This document shows, piece by piece, positions 17,667-27,460 of a DNA stretch of 64,000 nucleotides. The notes under the pieces were generated by a model. The model saw only the letters and a program-made list of their open reading frames with translations. It was not told the DNA's origin and made no database searches. Position numbers and translations under genes: made by a program. Each line of letters starts with the position of its first letter. Position 1 is the stretch's first letter. The DNA is from Desertibaculum subflavum (GTDB lineage: Bacteria > Pseudomonadota > Alphaproteobacteria > Ferrovibrionales > Ferrovibrionaceae), in contig QOZS01000021.1 of the NCBI GenBank assembly GCA_003576705.1, positions 24,376 through 88,375 of the forward strand, written 5' to 3'.

Positions 17667-18542
17667 TCAGCCCGAAAGGCCGAGCCTGCGCCGGGCTGCC
17701 GTCAGCGTATTGGCCAGCAGGCAGGCGACCGTCATCAGGCCGACGCCGCCCGGCACCGGCGTGATGGCCCGGGCGACTTCGACCCCCTCCGCATAGGCGA
17801 CGTCGCCGATCAGGCGGCTTTTGCCGTCGGGCAGTGGAAAGCGGTTGATGCCGACATCGATCACCACGGCGCCGGGCTTGATCCAGTCGCCGCGCACCAA
17901 CTCGGCCTTGCCCACCGCCGCAACCAATATGTCGGCCCGGCGGCAGACCGCGGGCAGGTCGCGGGTCCGCGAATGCGCCATGGTGACCGTGCAGTTCTTC
18001 GCGAGCAGCAGTTGCGCGATCGGCTTGCCGACCAGGTTGGAACGGCCGACCACCACAGCCTCCAGCCCGGAAAAATCGGCGATCTCACCCTCCAGCATGA
18101 TCATGCAGCCGAGCGGCGTGCAGGGCACGAACCCCGGCAGGCCCTGCGCCAGGCGGCCGGCATTGACGGGGTGCAGGCCGTCCACATCCTTGTCCGGATC
18201 GATCGCCTGGATCACCGCCAGGCTGTCGAGCTGCGCGGGCAGGGGAAGCTGGACCAGAATGCCGTGCACCCCCGGATCGGCATTGAGGCGGCCGATGGTG
18301 GCGAGCAGCGTCTGCTGATCGGTTTCGGCCGGCAGGCGGATGGTGTCGGACCGCATGCCGGCATCGGCCGTGTGCTTGCCCTTGTTGCGCACATAGACCT
18401 GGCTGGCCGGATCGTCGCCGACCAGCACCACCGTCAGGCCGGGCACGACACCGTGCGCTGCGGCGAGCTCTGCGACTTCCTTCGCCACCCTGGCGCGCAG
18501 GGCCTCGGCGATAATCTTTCCGTCGATGCGCTTGGCGGTCAT
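17667..18542 (-). CDS. folD: bifunctional methylene-THF dehydrogenase/cyclohydrolase
   Basis: A 291-residue FolD that interconverts 5,10-methylene- and 10-formyl-tetrahydrofolate using NADP. The family signatures are present: [18 protein letters not shown] (catalytic lysine region), GILVQLPLP, the [17 protein letters not shown] segment, [18 protein letters not shown] for the dinucleotide, and the C-terminal [19 protein letters not shown]. The length is standard. Its ATG overlaps the DUF167 stop as ATGA, placing it in a yggT-DUF167-folD operon. Confidence 0.97.
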   Translation of the reverse strand: MTAKRIDGKIIAEALRARVAKEVAELAAAHGVVPGLTVVLVGDDPASQVYVRNKGKHTADAGMRSDTIRLPAETDQQTLLATIGRLNADPGVHGILVQLPLPAQLDSLAVIQAIDPDKDVDGLHPVNAGRLAQGLPGFVPCTPLGCMIMLEGEIADFSGLEAVVVGRSNLVGKPIAQLLLAKNCTVTMAHSRTRDLPAVCRRADILVAAVGKAELVRGDWIKPGAVVIDVGINRFPLPDGKSRLIGDVAYAEGVEVARAITPVPGGVGLMTVACLLANTLTAARRRLGLSG

Positions 18543-18838
18543 GGGCGGGCCAGCATGTGGAAGCGAGAAAGCAGGGCGGCCGGATCGCCGGCGACGGCCA
18601 TGATCTTGTCGCGGCCGGTTTCGCCGCCGGCGACCGTCACCGCGGTAGGCGCGACGCCAAGCGCCTTGGCCAACAGCGCCACGATGGCGGCGTTGGCGCG
18701 GCCGCGATCGGGCGCCGCGGTGACCTTGACCGCAAGGCGTTCGCCACTGGGAAAGCCTCGCACGCCATCAATGGCATCGCATGCGGCCTTGGGCTGGGCG
18801 CGCACGGCGATGCGGATGCCCTGGGCGGTCGTCGTCAC
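18539..18838 (-). CDS. DUF167 (YggU) family protein
   Basis: A 99-residue protein of the DUF167/YggU family, starting at the GTG at 18838. Conserved parts are [17 protein letters not shown] and the signature [27 protein letters not shown] (about residues 33-59), followed by [20 protein letters not shown]. The function of the family is unknown; it usually follows yggT, exactly as here. A longer in-frame start at 19204 would cross the yggT gene and is rejected. Confidence 0.88.
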   Translation of the reverse strand: MTTTAQGIRIAVRAQPKAACDAIDGVRGFPSGERLAVKVTAAPDRGRANAAIVALLAKALGVAPTAVTVAGGETGRDKIMAVAGDPAALLSRFHMLARP

Positions 18839-18855
18839 GAGCGGGCTTCGCGCGC

Positions 18856-19146
18856 TCAATAGCCGAAGAAGATGTAGCCGACGACCGGGATCAGCAGAAG
18901 CTGGATACCGAGCAGCAGCACCAGCGGCGAAATGTCGACCGGGCCTAGATTCGGCAGGATGCGGCGTATCGGGCGCAGCGCCGGTTCGGTGATGCGGTTC
19001 AGGAAATCCCAGATCGCATAGATGATGCGGTTCTGCGTGTTGACGACATTGAAAGCCATCAGCCAGCTGAAGATGACCGAGGCCAGGACCAAGTAGCTGT
19101 AGATACTCAGTACCTCGATCAACAAGTTGCCGATGATTCTGGCCAT
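18856..19146 (-). CDS. YggT family membrane protein
   Basis: A 96-residue integral membrane protein with two hydrophobic helices (residues about 8-30 and 68-92). They flank the family motif [27 protein letters not shown]. YggT proteins are small inner-membrane proteins linked to osmotic or division phenotypes and cytochrome assembly in plastids. The ATG at 19146 is chosen over a start at 19224, which would add a tail lacking family resemblance. First gene of the yggT-DUF167-folD operon. Confidence 0.9.
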   Translation of the reverse strand: MARIIGNLLIEVLSIYSYLVLASVIFSWLMAFNVVNTQNRIIYAIWDFLNRITEPALRPIRRILPNLGPVDISPLVLLLGIQLLLIPVVGYIFFGY

Positions 19147-19310
19147 CTCTGCTCCTGGCGGGCGGGAGGCGGCCACTGGTAGCGGGTCGGGCCGTCTTAG
19201 GCAAGCTTGCGACGGCGCGTGCAATTGCCGCCTTGCCGCGGCCGATCCGGCGCCTCTAGTCTCCCTCGCCGCACGAATCCACCCCCCAAGCTCGAAGGAG
19301 TCGCGCCCGC

Positions 19311-20126
19311 ATGTCGGTCACCCTCGACATCGGAACCATGGTCGCCGCCGGCTTGCTCGGGGTGGTCGAAGGATTGACCGAGTTCATCCCGGTTTCCTCC
19401 ACCGGCCACCTGATCCTGCTGATCGATCTGATGGGGTTCCAGGGCCCGCCAGGCAAGGTGTTCGAGATCGTCATCCAGTTTGGCGCCATCCTGGCCATTC
19501 TCTGGCTGTACCGGCAGCGCTTCATCGCCGCGCTGCTGGGCCTGGCGAACGACCCGGTGCAGCGGTGCTTCGCGATCAACATCTTCGCGGCACTGATTCC
19601 CGCGCTCGGTATCGGGGCGGCGTTCGGCGGCAAGATCAAGGACCTGCTGTTCTCGCCCTGGGTCGTCTCCACGACCCTGATCCTGGGCGGCATCGCCATC
19701 CTGGCGATCGAGAGGTTCAAGCCGAAGCCCCGGATCGATCAGGTCGACGCCTTCACCCCCTGGCTCGCCTTTCGCATCGGGCTCTGCCAGGCGGTGGCGA
19801 TGGTGCCGGGCGTGTCGCGCTCCGGCGCCACCATCATGGGCGCGCTGCTGCTCGGGACCGAGCGCAAGGCGGCGACGGAATTCTCGTTCTTCCTGGCGGT
19901 GCCGACCATGCTGGCGGCCTGCGTCTACGACCTCTATCGCAACCGCGCGGTGCTGGATTTCGACGGGGCGGGGCTGATCGCCATCGGCTTCGTGACGGCC
20001 TTCATCGCCGCGCTGATCGTGGTGCGCAGCGTCATCGCCTTCATCTCGCGCTACGGCTTCCAGCCCTTCGCGTGGTACCGCATCGCCGTGGGCACGGCGA
20101 TGCTGGCGATCCTGCTGATGCGCTGA
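19311..20126 (+). CDS. uppP: undecaprenyl-diphosphatase
   Basis: A 271-residue polytopic enzyme recycling undecaprenyl diphosphate to the monophosphate carrier for peptidoglycan and other envelope polymers; it also gives bacitracin tolerance. The two inverted active-site motifs are clear: [20 protein letters not shown] (about residues 18-37) and [17 protein letters not shown] (about 166-182). About eight transmembrane segments are predicted. It is monocistronic with a GAAGGAGT site before the ATG, and is convergent with clpA. Confidence 0.95.
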   Translation: MSVTLDIGTMVAAGLLGVVEGLTEFIPVSSTGHLILLIDLMGFQGPPGKVFEIVIQFGAILAILWLYRQRFIAALLGLANDPVQRCFAINIFAALIPALGIGAAFGGKIKDLLFSPWVVSTTLILGGIAILAIERFKPKPRIDQVDAFTPWLAFRIGLCQAVAMVPGVSRSGATIMGALLLGTERKAATEFSFFLAVPTMLAACVYDLYRNRAVLDFDGAGLIAIGFVTAFIAALIVVRSVIAFISRYGFQPFAWYRIAVGTAMLAILLMR

Positions 20127-20136
20127 CGCCGGCCGC

Positions 20137-22503
20137 CTAGGTCGTAACCTCGGCGTCCTGCTCGGCGGAACGCTCGCCGTCGTCCGGCCGCGGCGGCGCG
20201 ACATCGTTCGGCGTGATGTCGTAGGCGAGCTTGCCCGCCTCGACCCGCACCTTGACGTGACCGCCCTTCAAAAGCTTGCCGAACAGGAGTTCGTCGGCCA
20301 GGCCCTTCTTGATGTTCTCCTGGATCACGCGGGCCAGCGGCCGCGCGCCGAACAGGCGGTCGTAGCCGCGCTCGGCGAGCCAGGTCCGCGCCTCGTCCGT
20401 CAACGAGATCGTGACGTTCCGATCGGAGAGCTGGGCTTCGAGCTGCGCCACGAACTTGTCGACCACGCGGGCGATGATTTCGGGCGACAGCGCGTCGAAG
20501 GGAATCACCGCGTCCAGCCGGTTGCGGAATTCCGGCGTGAACATGCGCTTGATCGCTTCCTCGTCCTCGCCTTCCTTGAGGCCGCGGCCGAAGCCGATGG
20601 CGTTCTTGGCCGATTCCGTGGCGCCGGCATTGGTGGTCATGATCAGGACCACGTTGCGGAAATCGATCGCCTTGCCGTTGTGGTCGGTCAGCTTCCCGTG
20701 ATCCATCACCTGCAGCAGGATGTTGAACAGATCGGGATGCGCCTTCTCGATCTCGTCCAGCAGCAGCACCGCGTGCGGGTGCTGGTCGACCTTGTCGGTC
20801 AAGAGGCCGCCCTGGTCGAAGCCGACATAGCCCGGCGGCGCGCCGATCAGCCGCGAGACGGTGTGGCGCTCCATGTACTCCGACATGTCGAAGCGGATCA
20901 GCTCGACGCCCATGATCGAGGCGAGCTGGCGCGCGACCTCGGTCTTGCCGACGCCGGTCGGGCCGGAGAACAGGTAGCAGCCGATCGGCTTCTCCGGCTC
21001 GCGGAGGCCGGCGCGGGCAAGCTTGATCGCCGCCGAGAGCGCGGTGATCGCGTTGTCCTGGCCGAACACCACGCGCTGCAGTTCCTTCTCCAGGTTGCGC
21101 AGGTTCTCGGTATCGCGCTTGGAGACGCTCTTCGGCGGAATGCGGGCGATCTTGGCGACGATGCCTTCGATCTCGCGCACGCTGATGGTCTTCCGCCGCT
21201 TGCTCTCCGGCTTCAGCATCTCGGCCGCGCCGACCTCGTCGATCACGTCGATCGCCTTGTCGGGCAGCTTGCGGTCGTTGATGTACTTGGCGGCGAGCTC
21301 CACCGCGGCGCGGATCGCCTCGTTGGTGTAGCGGACCTTGTGGAATTCCTCGTAGTAGGGCTTCAGCCCCTTGACGATCTTGATCGCGTCCTCGACCGAG
21401 GGCTCGTTGACGTCGATCTTCTGGAACCGGCGCAGCAGCGCGCGGTCCTTCTCGAAATAGGAACGGTATTCCTTGTAGGTAGTCGAGCCGACGCAGCGGA
21501 TCGTGCCGGAAGCCAGCGCCGGCTTCAGCAGGTTCGACGCGTCCATCGCACCGCCCGAAGTGGCGCCGGCGCCGATCACGGTGTGGATCTCGTCGATGAA
21601 CAGGATGGCGCCCTTGATCGCTTCGAGCTCGGCGACCACGGCCTTCAGCCGTTCCTCGAAATCGCCGCGATAGCGGGTGCCGGCGAGCAACGTGCCCATG
21701 TCGAGGGCGTAGATCACCGAGGTCTTCAGCACCTCCGGCACCTCGCCCAGCACGATGCGGCGCGCCAGTCCTTCGGCGATGGCGGTCTTGCCGACGCCGG
21801 GGTCGCCGACGAAGAGCGGGTTGTTCTTCGACCGGCGGCACAGGATCTGGATGGTGCGCTCAATTTCGAGCTCGCGGCCGATCAGCGGATCGATCCGTCC
21901 CGCCTTGGCCTTCTCGTTCAAGTTGACGCAGTAATTCGCCAGCGCCTCCTGGTTCTTGCCTTGGGCCTGGCCTTGGCCGGCGCCTGATCCGCCGCGCGGC
22001 TCCTGCGGCTGCTCGGGATCGGCGCCGCGCACCGGGCGGCTCTCGGCCCGGCCGGGCGTCTTGGCGATTCCGTGGCTGATGAAGCTGATCGCGTCCAGCC
22101 GCGACATGTCCTGCTCCTGCAGGAAATAGACGGCATGGCTCTCGCGCTCGGAGAAGATGGCGACCAGAACGTTGGCGCCGGTGACCTCCTCGCGCCCCGA
22201 CGACTGCACATGGAACAGCGCGCGCTGCACGGCGCGCTGGAAGCTCAGGGTCGGCTTCGCCTCCTCGCGGCGATCGAGCGCGAGATCGCGCAGGTCCTCG
22301 TCGACGAACTTGGTGACGCGCGTGCGCAGCCGTTCCAGATCGACATTGCAGGCGCGCAGGACCGACATCGCGTCGTTGTCGTCGACTAGCGCGAGCAGCA
22401 GATGCTCGAGCGTGGCGAATTCGTGTCGCCGGGCCGTGGCAAGGGCGAGCGCGCGATGCAGGGTCTGTTCGAGATTGCGGGAGAAACCGGGCAAGCGCTC
22501 CAC
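20137..22503 (-). CDS. clpA: ATP-dependent Clp protease ATP-binding subunit ClpA
   Basis: A 788-residue AAA+ unfoldase. The N-domain (1-145) with paired Clp repeats binds ClpS. The first AAA module has [13 protein letters not shown], and the second [13 protein letters not shown] with Walker B and sensor motifs further on. Hexamers unfold proteins and feed them to ClpP. A glutamine/glycine-rich linker of about 30 residues follows the N-domain ([20 protein letters not shown]), which is longer and less ordered than usual. The gene lies 47 bases after clpS on the same strand, the usual order. Confidence 0.97.
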   Translation of the reverse strand: MERLPGFSRNLEQTLHRALALATARRHEFATLEHLLLALVDDNDAMSVLRACNVDLERLRTRVTKFVDEDLRDLALDRREEAKPTLSFQRAVQRALFHVQSSGREEVTGANVLVAIFSERESHAVYFLQEQDMSRLDAISFISHGIAKTPGRAESRPVRGADPEQPQEPRGGSGAGQGQAQGKNQEALANYCVNLNEKAKAGRIDPLIGRELEIERTIQILCRRSKNNPLFVGDPGVGKTAIAEGLARRIVLGEVPEVLKTSVIYALDMGTLLAGTRYRGDFEERLKAVVAELEAIKGAILFIDEIHTVIGAGATSGGAMDASNLLKPALASGTIRCVGSTTYKEYRSYFEKDRALLRRFQKIDVNEPSVEDAIKIVKGLKPYYEEFHKVRYTNEAIRAAVELAAKYINDRKLPDKAIDVIDEVGAAEMLKPESKRRKTISVREIEGIVAKIARIPPKSVSKRDTENLRNLEKELQRVVFGQDNAITALSAAIKLARAGLREPEKPIGCYLFSGPTGVGKTEVARQLASIMGVELIRFDMSEYMERHTVSRLIGAPPGYVGFDQGGLLTDKVDQHPHAVLLLDEIEKAHPDLFNILLQVMDHGKLTDHNGKAIDFRNVVLIMTTNAGATESAKNAIGFGRGLKEGEDEEAIKRMFTPEFRNRLDAVIPFDALSPEIIARVVDKFVAQLEAQLSDRNVTISLTDEARTWLAERGYDRLFGARPLARVIQENIKKGLADELLFGKLLKGGHVKVRVEAGKLAYDITPNDVAPPRPDDGERSAEQDAEVTT

Positions 22504-22550
22504 TCCTCAGGTCATCGGCAAAGAGACGTCGTCGATCGGCAAACTCACAC

Positions 22551-22877
22551 TCAGTCGCGCTCCATGGTGCATTGCAGCGGGTGCTGGTTCTGGCGGGCGA
22601 GATCGATCACCTGCGCCACCTTGGTCTCCGCCACCTCGTAGGTGAAGACGCCGCAGACGCCGATGCCCTTCTGGTGCACATGCAGCATGATCCGCGTCGC
22701 TTCCTCGCGGTTCTTGCTGAAGAAACGCTCGAGCACGTGGACGACGAACTCCATCGGCGTGTAGTCGTCGTTGAGCAACAGGACCTTGTAGAGAGGCGGC
22801 TTCTTCGTCTTCGGCCGCGTCTTGGTGACGACGCCGGTCGACGTGCCGTTCTCTCCGTTTCTACGCTCCTCACTCAT
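22551..22877 (-). CDS. clpS: ATP-dependent Clp protease adaptor ClpS
   Basis: A 108-residue adaptor that delivers N-degron substrates to ClpA. The core includes [24 protein letters not shown], with the Asp and Asn/Thr-Pro residues that bind the substrate N-terminus, then [23 protein letters not shown]. About 30 N-terminal residues are basic and flexible, as in other ClpS. The ATG at 22877 has GGAG upstream; a start at 22907 is possible. It precedes clpA on the minus strand. Confidence 0.96.
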   Translation of the reverse strand: MSEERRNGENGTSTGVVTKTRPKTKKPPLYKVLLLNDDYTPMEFVVHVLERFFSKNREEATRIMLHVHQKGIGVCGVFTYEVAETKVAQVIDLARQNQHPLQCTMERD

Positions 22878-23000
22878 CCACAGCTCCAGGGGCACGCTGC
22901 AAGCCACCGCCGTGCCCGGACAGAATATCGGAGTTGCGGGCGGTTTCGCCAGACTTGACTTAGCAGCAGGTGGTTCAAGGAGCGTTGAATTTCAAGCCGC

Positions 23001-23039
23001 GGCACAAAAGCAAAGAGCCCGGCCTTGACAGCCGGGCTC
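23001..23039 (-). terminator. Rho-independent terminator after phasin gene
   Basis: Read on the minus strand, GAGCCCGGC (23039-23031) and GCCGGGCTC (23023-23015) form a perfect 9-bp stem with a 7-base loop, followed by TTTGCTTTTG. It ends the phasin transcript before clpS, 48 bases after the phasin stop. Confidence 0.88.
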
Positions 23040-23086
23040 CGCAACCACGCGAACTCAGGACTGAAATCGGGCTGATGCCCCCTGGC

Positions 23087-23590
23087 TTACGCCGCCAGCG
23101 GCTTGCCGAACTTCTCCACCGCCAGCTTGAAGCGGGCGCCGACCGGCTCGATCGCTTCCTGCACGGCCTTCTGGCCCATCTCGCCCATCTTGGTCGAATG
23201 CGCGACCAGGGTCTCGACCGAGTCCTTCACGAAGCCGGTCTGGATGTCGAGCAGCTCCTTCAGCGTCTTGGCCGTCATCGCGGCCTTCGCGGCGGCGACG
23301 CCCTCGTCGACCCGGGCCTTGGAGAAGGCCACCATCTCGGCGCTCAGCGCCTCGAAGGCCTTGGCGGTCCTGGTCGACGTCTGCACCATCATCTCGACGG
23401 TCTCCTGATTGAACGCCGTCAGCTCGCCGAAGCTCTTGGTCGCCGCGTCGAAACGCTCTTTGCCCATGGAATAAGCCTTGGTTGCGGCCTCTTCGCCGGC
23501 CTTCATCGCGGCCTCGATGGCATCCTTGCCCACGGTCATCGCTTCGTCGCCGAACTTCGCGGCGTCCGCCGCCTTCGCCTTCACAGCCAT
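23087..23590 (-). CDS. phasin family protein
   Basis: A 167-residue, alanine- and lysine-rich all-helical phasin that would coat polyhydroxyalkanoate granules. It has no signal peptide. The middle part, KSFGELTAFNQETVEMMVQTSTRTAKAFEALSAEMVAFSK, is the family core with heptad-like spacing, followed by LDIQTGFVKDSVETLVAHSTKMGEM. The ATG at 23590 is chosen because longer starts enter the regulatory region. It has its own terminator and, upstream, a TGC-rich palindrome like those bound by PhaR. Confidence 0.9.
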   Translation of the reverse strand: MAVKAKAADAAKFGDEAMTVGKDAIEAAMKAGEEAATKAYSMGKERFDAATKSFGELTAFNQETVEMMVQTSTRTAKAFEALSAEMVAFSKARVDEGVAAAKAAMTAKTLKELLDIQTGFVKDSVETLVAHSTKMGEMGQKAVQEAIEPVGARFKLAVEKFGKPLAA

Positions 23591-23645
23591 AGATCGATCC
23601 TCCGTTGCGCTGGTTGCGCGTTGCAAATCTGGTCGCCTTGTCCAT

Positions 23646-23718
23646 TGCTGCAATGCAGCATGGCGCATAATTAAGCTTTCTGCTGCGCCGCGTCAAGGGG
23701 AATTGCTGCGCTGCACAA
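23646..23718. promoter_or_regulatory. TGC-rich PhaR-type sites upstream of phasin
   Basis: This lies in the 308-base gap between the phasin and lipoprotein genes. A perfect inverted repeat TGCTGC-AAT-GCAGCA (23646-23660) matches the CTGC-N3-GCAG pattern I recall for PhaR of Paracoccus. Further TGC-rich copies, TGCTGC at 23681 and TTGCTGCGCTGCACAA at 23703-23718, follow within 60 bases. The palindrome is 55 bases upstream of the phasin start codon. The rest of the gap is AT-richer than its surroundings, with no other feature I can support. Confidence 0.6.
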
Positions 23719-23898
23719 GAGAATTTTGGAAGCGGCTGAGAAACACTCCAAATTCAGGGTGTTAACCATGAGAATGCCGATGCGGTCGCTGATTCGGGCG
23801 AGCCGGCCGACCCGGCGGCGATCACGTCTCCGCCGCCTGCAGGGCGCCGCACAAGGCATCTGATGTTGCGATGCACAATGCCGCGTCGCAGGCGCCCG

Positions 23899-24621
23899 CT
23901 AAAGCCGGGGGCCGACGCGCAGGCCGTTCTCGCCGAGCTGCAGCTGGAAATGGTCGCGATCGGTCATCGGGTCGTGCCGACGGAACGGGCCGAGCGCTAT
24001 GTCGCGCGGCGCACGCAACGCGATCCCGGTCGCATCGAGGCGCTGCAGAAGGGGCGGGAAGGGCAGCCGGCGCAGGTCCTGGTCGCCGCCCTGCCAGGCG
24101 GCGAAGCGGAACTTGCCGTCGCGGCAGGCGGCGGCGACCCAATAATATGCGTCGGAGCGCAGGAACTGGCCCGGACGCATGCGCGGGCCGGCGACCGCCT
24201 GGTCCAGCGCGGCCGCCAGCTGGTCGAACTCGGCCGGGGTGATCGGGCTGTCGGCGCGATCGCCGCGCCACGGACGCAGCGGGTCGTACACGTTGATCGT
24301 CGCCACGTCCCCTTGCCCCAGCACCCGGGCTTCCACCGTGCCGGCCCGGCCGCCGAAGCCTGGGCGCACTTCGTAGGTCCGGACCTGATCGTGCCACTGC
24401 GCATTGTAGACAAAACGCATGGCATCCGGCCCGCCGGCGTTGCAGCTGCTTCGGATATCGTCGCCACCCAGATAGCTGAACCAAGTGAAACTGCGGGTCA
24501 GCGGATTGTCGTCGGGGCCGGCAGCGGCACAGCCCAACAAGAACAAGACGAGAATTGCTGTCGAGTACGAGGCGGCGCGCCGACAGAACTGGTTAATCGA
24601 TGTTTGCATGTGGTGAATCAT
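23899..24621 (-). CDS. putative lipoprotein of unknown function
   Basis: About 240 residues. From the preferred start at 24621 the N-terminus is a signal peptide with a lipobox-like LFLLGCAAA, so Cys about residue 32 would be lipidated after cleavage. The mature part, beginning DDNPLTRSFTWFSYLGGDDIRSSC, has three further cysteines and no domain I recognise. Segments such as MRFVYNAQWHDQVRTYEVRP and WVAAACRDGKFRFAAWQGGD look like beta strands. Starts at 24609 or 24726 are possible. It is divergent from the carboxypeptidase gene. Confidence 0.6.
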   Translation of the reverse strand: MIHHMQTSINQFCRRAASYSTAILVLFLLGCAAAGPDDNPLTRSFTWFSYLGGDDIRSSCNAGGPDAMRFVYNAQWHDQVRTYEVRPGFGGRAGTVEARVLGQGDVATINVYDPLRPWRGDRADSPITPAEFDQLAAALDQAVAGPRMRPGQFLRSDAYYWVAAACRDGKFRFAAWQGGDQDLRRLPFPPLLQRLDATGIALRAPRDIALGPFRRHDPMTDRDHFQLQLGENGLRVGPRL

Positions 24622-24764
24622 TGGGGTTTTCTTAAGGATGTAAGCGGATATTGGCTGGACAGCCGATTCCGGCAACCTTAGCCTTTGGTCATTGATCGAG
24701 GCGCGATTCGCTGTGCGGGAAGCCATCGGCGGAATGCTGCCACGGATTAAGGGGGAACCCTAGT

Positions 24765-25943
24765 ATGCGTCGTTTGATGGTGGCCTTGCTGGTTACGTTG
24801 CTGGCCGCTTCCGGCGCCTGGGCGAAAAGCGCGCCCTCCAAAAAGTCCTCCGCGCGGCCTCAAGTCGACAATCGCACCGCTTCGATCCTGATCGACGCGG
24901 AGACCGGCGCGGTTCTGCATGGCGACCGGGAGGACGAGCTCCGCTATCCCGCCTCGCTGACCAAGATCATGACGCTCTACCTCGTGTTCGAGGCCTTGGA
25001 AAGCGGCCGGCTCAAATTGCATCAGCGCCTGCACGTATCCGGCTTCGCGGCGGGGCAGGAGCCGTCGAAGCTCGGCCTCAAGCCGGGCGAGACGATCACC
25101 GTGGAAGCCGCCATCCTCGGCGTGGTGACCAAGTCCGCCAACGATGCGGCGGTGGTGCTGGCCGAAGGCGTGGCGCGGTCGGAAAGCGCTTTCGCCGAAC
25201 TGATGACGGCGAAGGCGCGCGAGCTCGGCATGTCGAGCACCGTTTTCCAGAACGCCTCCGGACTGCCCAACTCCGCGCAGCAGACGACCGCGCGCGACAT
25301 GGCGGCGCTCGGCGCGGCGATGGTGCGCGACCATCCCCGCTACTACCCCTACTTCTCGCGCGAAAGCTTTTCCTTCGACGGCGTGGCGCACGCCAATCAC
25401 AACAAGCTGCTGAGCCGGTACGATGGCGTCGACGGCATCAAGACCGGCTTCATCCGCGCGAGCGGTTTCAACCTGGTCGCCTCCGCCGTGCGCGATGGTC
25501 GGCGCCTGGTCGGCGTGGTGTTCGGCGGCAACACGGCCTCGGTGCGCGACGCCCAGATGGTCAAGTTGCTGGATGCCGGGTTCCGCGATTCCTCGACCAT
25601 GGTCGCCGGCAATTCCAGCAAGCTGCGGGCCGTGGTCGCCCGGGCGGCCAAGGCGGTGAATCCGATTTCCACCGCCCAGGCGGCGACCGACGAGAAGGCG
25701 TCGGGTCGTGGCGGTTACGCGGTCCAGGTCGGCGCGTTCGGCCGCGCCCAGGCCGCCGAACAGGTGGCGCGCAAGGCGGCGAAGCTGGTGCCGCAGCTGG
25801 ACGAGAAGGATGCCTATGTCGACCGCGACGGGCGCAGCAAGTATTTCCGGGCCCGGGTCGGCGGTCTCTCGCTGAACGAGGCGCGTGAGGCCTGCCGCGT
25901 CCTCAAGTCCAAGGGCCAGGACTGCCTCGTCGTCGGCACCTGA
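24765..25943 (+). CDS. D-alanyl-D-alanine carboxypeptidase (PBP5/6 type) with SPOR domain
   Basis: A 392-residue exported enzyme trimming peptidoglycan stem peptides. The signal peptide is residues 1-20 (ending AWA). The serine peptidase S11 motifs are S64-L-T-K67, S124-A-N126 and K227-T-G229. Residues about 315-392 form a SPOR domain (GGYAVQVGAFGRAQAAEQVARK ... YFRARVGGLSLNEAREACRVL), which binds denuded glycans at division sites. This replaces the amphipathic membrane helix of E. coli PBP5, so septal targeting through SPOR is likely. It is divergent from the lipoprotein. Confidence 0.93.
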   Translation: MRRLMVALLVTLLAASGAWAKSAPSKKSSARPQVDNRTASILIDAETGAVLHGDREDELRYPASLTKIMTLYLVFEALESGRLKLHQRLHVSGFAAGQEPSKLGLKPGETITVEAAILGVVTKSANDAAVVLAEGVARSESAFAELMTAKARELGMSSTVFQNASGLPNSAQQTTARDMAALGAAMVRDHPRYYPYFSRESFSFDGVAHANHNKLLSRYDGVDGIKTGFIRASGFNLVASAVRDGRRLVGVVFGGNTASVRDAQMVKLLDAGFRDSSTMVAGNSSKLRAVVARAAKAVNPISTAQAATDEKASGRGGYAVQVGAFGRAQAAEQVARKAAKLVPQLDEKDAYVDRDGRSKYFRARVGGLSLNEAREACRVLKSKGQDCLVVGT

Positions 25944-25970
25944 CGGTTCGCTGATCTCCCGATAGCCGGT

Positions 25971-26918
25971 TCAGAGCGCGACGGCGAGTTTTGCCGCCAA
26001 GGTCGCGTTGTCCAGCGCCAATGCGCGGTTGACTGCCTGGCTGCGGCCGCCGGAGAAGCGATTGAGCGCGGCCAGCAGATGGGGCGTCACGCGCTGGCCG
26101 CTGACGCCTTCGCGGCCGGCCGATTGCAGGGCCGCCTCGATCCAGCCGGACAACTCCGCCCAGGGGACGGCAATTGCGGCGGGAGGGGGATTGCACACCA
26201 GCATGGCCGTGCCGGCGACATGTAGATGGGCCCGGACCGCCGCAGCGAGCGGCGCGATGCCGTCCACCCGGTGCGCAAGCGGCAGGCCGCTTTCGCGGCT
26301 GTGGAAAGCCGGGAATTCCGCCGTGCCGTAACCGATGACGCCGATGCCGAGCGTTTCCAGCATCTCGACGGTCGCCGGCAGGTCGAGGATCGACTTCGCG
26401 CCCGCCGTGACCACGGCGATCGTGGTGCGGCCGAGTTCAGCCAGATCCGCCGAAATGTCGGGAGGCCCGCTGTCGTTCGGCAGGCGGCGATGCACGCCGC
26501 CGATCCCGCCCGTCGCGAAGACCTTGATCCCGGCGAGCGCGGCGATCCGCGCCGTGGCGGCGACCGTGGTTCCGGCGGTGACGCCGGCGGCGATCAATGG
26601 GCCGAGGTCGCGGGCCGAGGCCTTGGCGAGATTCCCCCTTACCAGAAGGTCGAGCGCATCGGCATCGAGGCCGACGCGGAGCTCGCCGCTGATCACGGCA
26701 ATCATGGCGGGAACGGCGCCCGCGGCGGTCACGGTCGCCGCAAGCTCGTCGGCCAAGGCGCGGTTCTGCGGCGGCGGGAAGCCGTGCGCGATGATGCTGG
26801 ATTCCAGCGCCACCACCGGCCTGCCGGCCGCCAACGCATCGGCGACGGCGGGCGCGAGGTGAACCAACGGGGAGGGCGACATGGCCGGCATGATAGCCGG
26901 CCGGTTGTGCGATCTCAC
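25971..26918 (-). CDS. psuG: pseudouridine-5'-phosphate glycosidase
   Basis: A 315-residue PsuG that splits pseudouridine 5'-phosphate into uracil and ribose 5-phosphate. Family motifs are VVALESSIIAHGFPPPQN near the N-terminus (catalytic Glu), SARDLGPLIAAGVTAGTTVAAT, KVFATGGIGGVHR, and LDLPATVEMLETLGIGVIGYGTAEFPAFHSR. The GTG at 26918 overlaps the upstream HyfI-like stop as GTGA; ATGs at 26891 and 26882 are alternatives. No psuK kinase is adjacent, so the partner step must be encoded elsewhere. Its coupling to the membrane-complex operon is unexpected. Confidence 0.9.
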   Translation of the reverse strand: MRSHNRPAIMPAMSPSPLVHLAPAVADALAAGRPVVALESSIIAHGFPPPQNRALADELAATVTAAGAVPAMIAVISGELRVGLDADALDLLVRGNLAKASARDLGPLIAAGVTAGTTVAATARIAALAGIKVFATGGIGGVHRRLPNDSGPPDISADLAELGRTTIAVVTAGAKSILDLPATVEMLETLGIGVIGYGTAEFPAFHSRESGLPLAHRVDGIAPLAAAVRAHLHVAGTAMLVCNPPPAAIAVPWAELSGWIEAALQSAGREGVSGQRVTPHLLAALNRFSGGRSQAVNRALALDNATLAAKLAVAL

Positions 26919-27448
26919 GCGCTGCGGCCGCCCTCGCCGACACGGTCGAGCAGGGCGAGAAGGCCCTGCAGCAAGGCGTTCGGATTTGGCGGGCAGCCGC
27001 GGATGTGCAGGTCGACCGGCACCACCCTCGCCACGCCGCCGACCACGGCATAGCTGCCGGCGAAGCAGCCGCCGTCAACCGCGCAGTCGCCGACGGCGAC
27101 CACCCATTTCGGGTCCGGCGTTGCCTGAAAGGTGCGCTCGAGAGCGTCGCGCATGTTGGCGGTTACCGGGCCGGTAACCAGCAGCACGTCGGCGTGCCGC
27201 GGCGACGCGACGAAGCGGATGCCGAAGCGCTCCAGATCGTAGAAGGCGTTGTTGAGCGCATGAATCTCGAGTTCGCAGCCGTTGCAGGAGCCCGCATCCA
27301 CCTCACGGATCGACAGGCTGTGGCCGAGGCGCCGCCGGGCAGACCGGTCGACCGCCTGGGCCAGCTCGCGCAGCGCGGCGTCGTCGGTGGGGGGCCGGGG
27401 TTCGGTCACCGGCGCCCGGAACATTCCGCTGAACAGGAGCTTGCGCAT
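26915..27448 (-). CDS. HyfI/NuoB-like iron-sulfur subunit
   Basis: A 177-residue small subunit of the NuoB/hydrogenase-small-subunit family. Cluster ligands are C55 and C58 (SCNGCELE), C122 (VGDCAVDGG) and C152 (HIRGCPPNP), enough for one 4Fe-4S cluster at the position of complex I N2. The CxxC spacing is that of group-4 hydrogenases rather than the tandem CC of complex I. It would pass electrons to or from the HyfG-like subunit at the membrane interface. It is the last structural gene, 12 bases after the HyfG-like gene. Confidence 0.9.
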   Translation of the reverse strand: MRKLLFSGMFRAPVTEPRPPTDDAALRELAQAVDRSARRRLGHSLSIREVDAGSCNGCELEIHALNNAFYDLERFGIRFVASPRHADVLLVTGPVTANMRDALERTFQATPDPKWVVAVGDCAVDGGCFAGSYAVVGGVARVVPVDLHIRGCPPNPNALLQGLLALLDRVGEGGRSA

Positions 27449-27460
27449 GACCGGCTGCCC

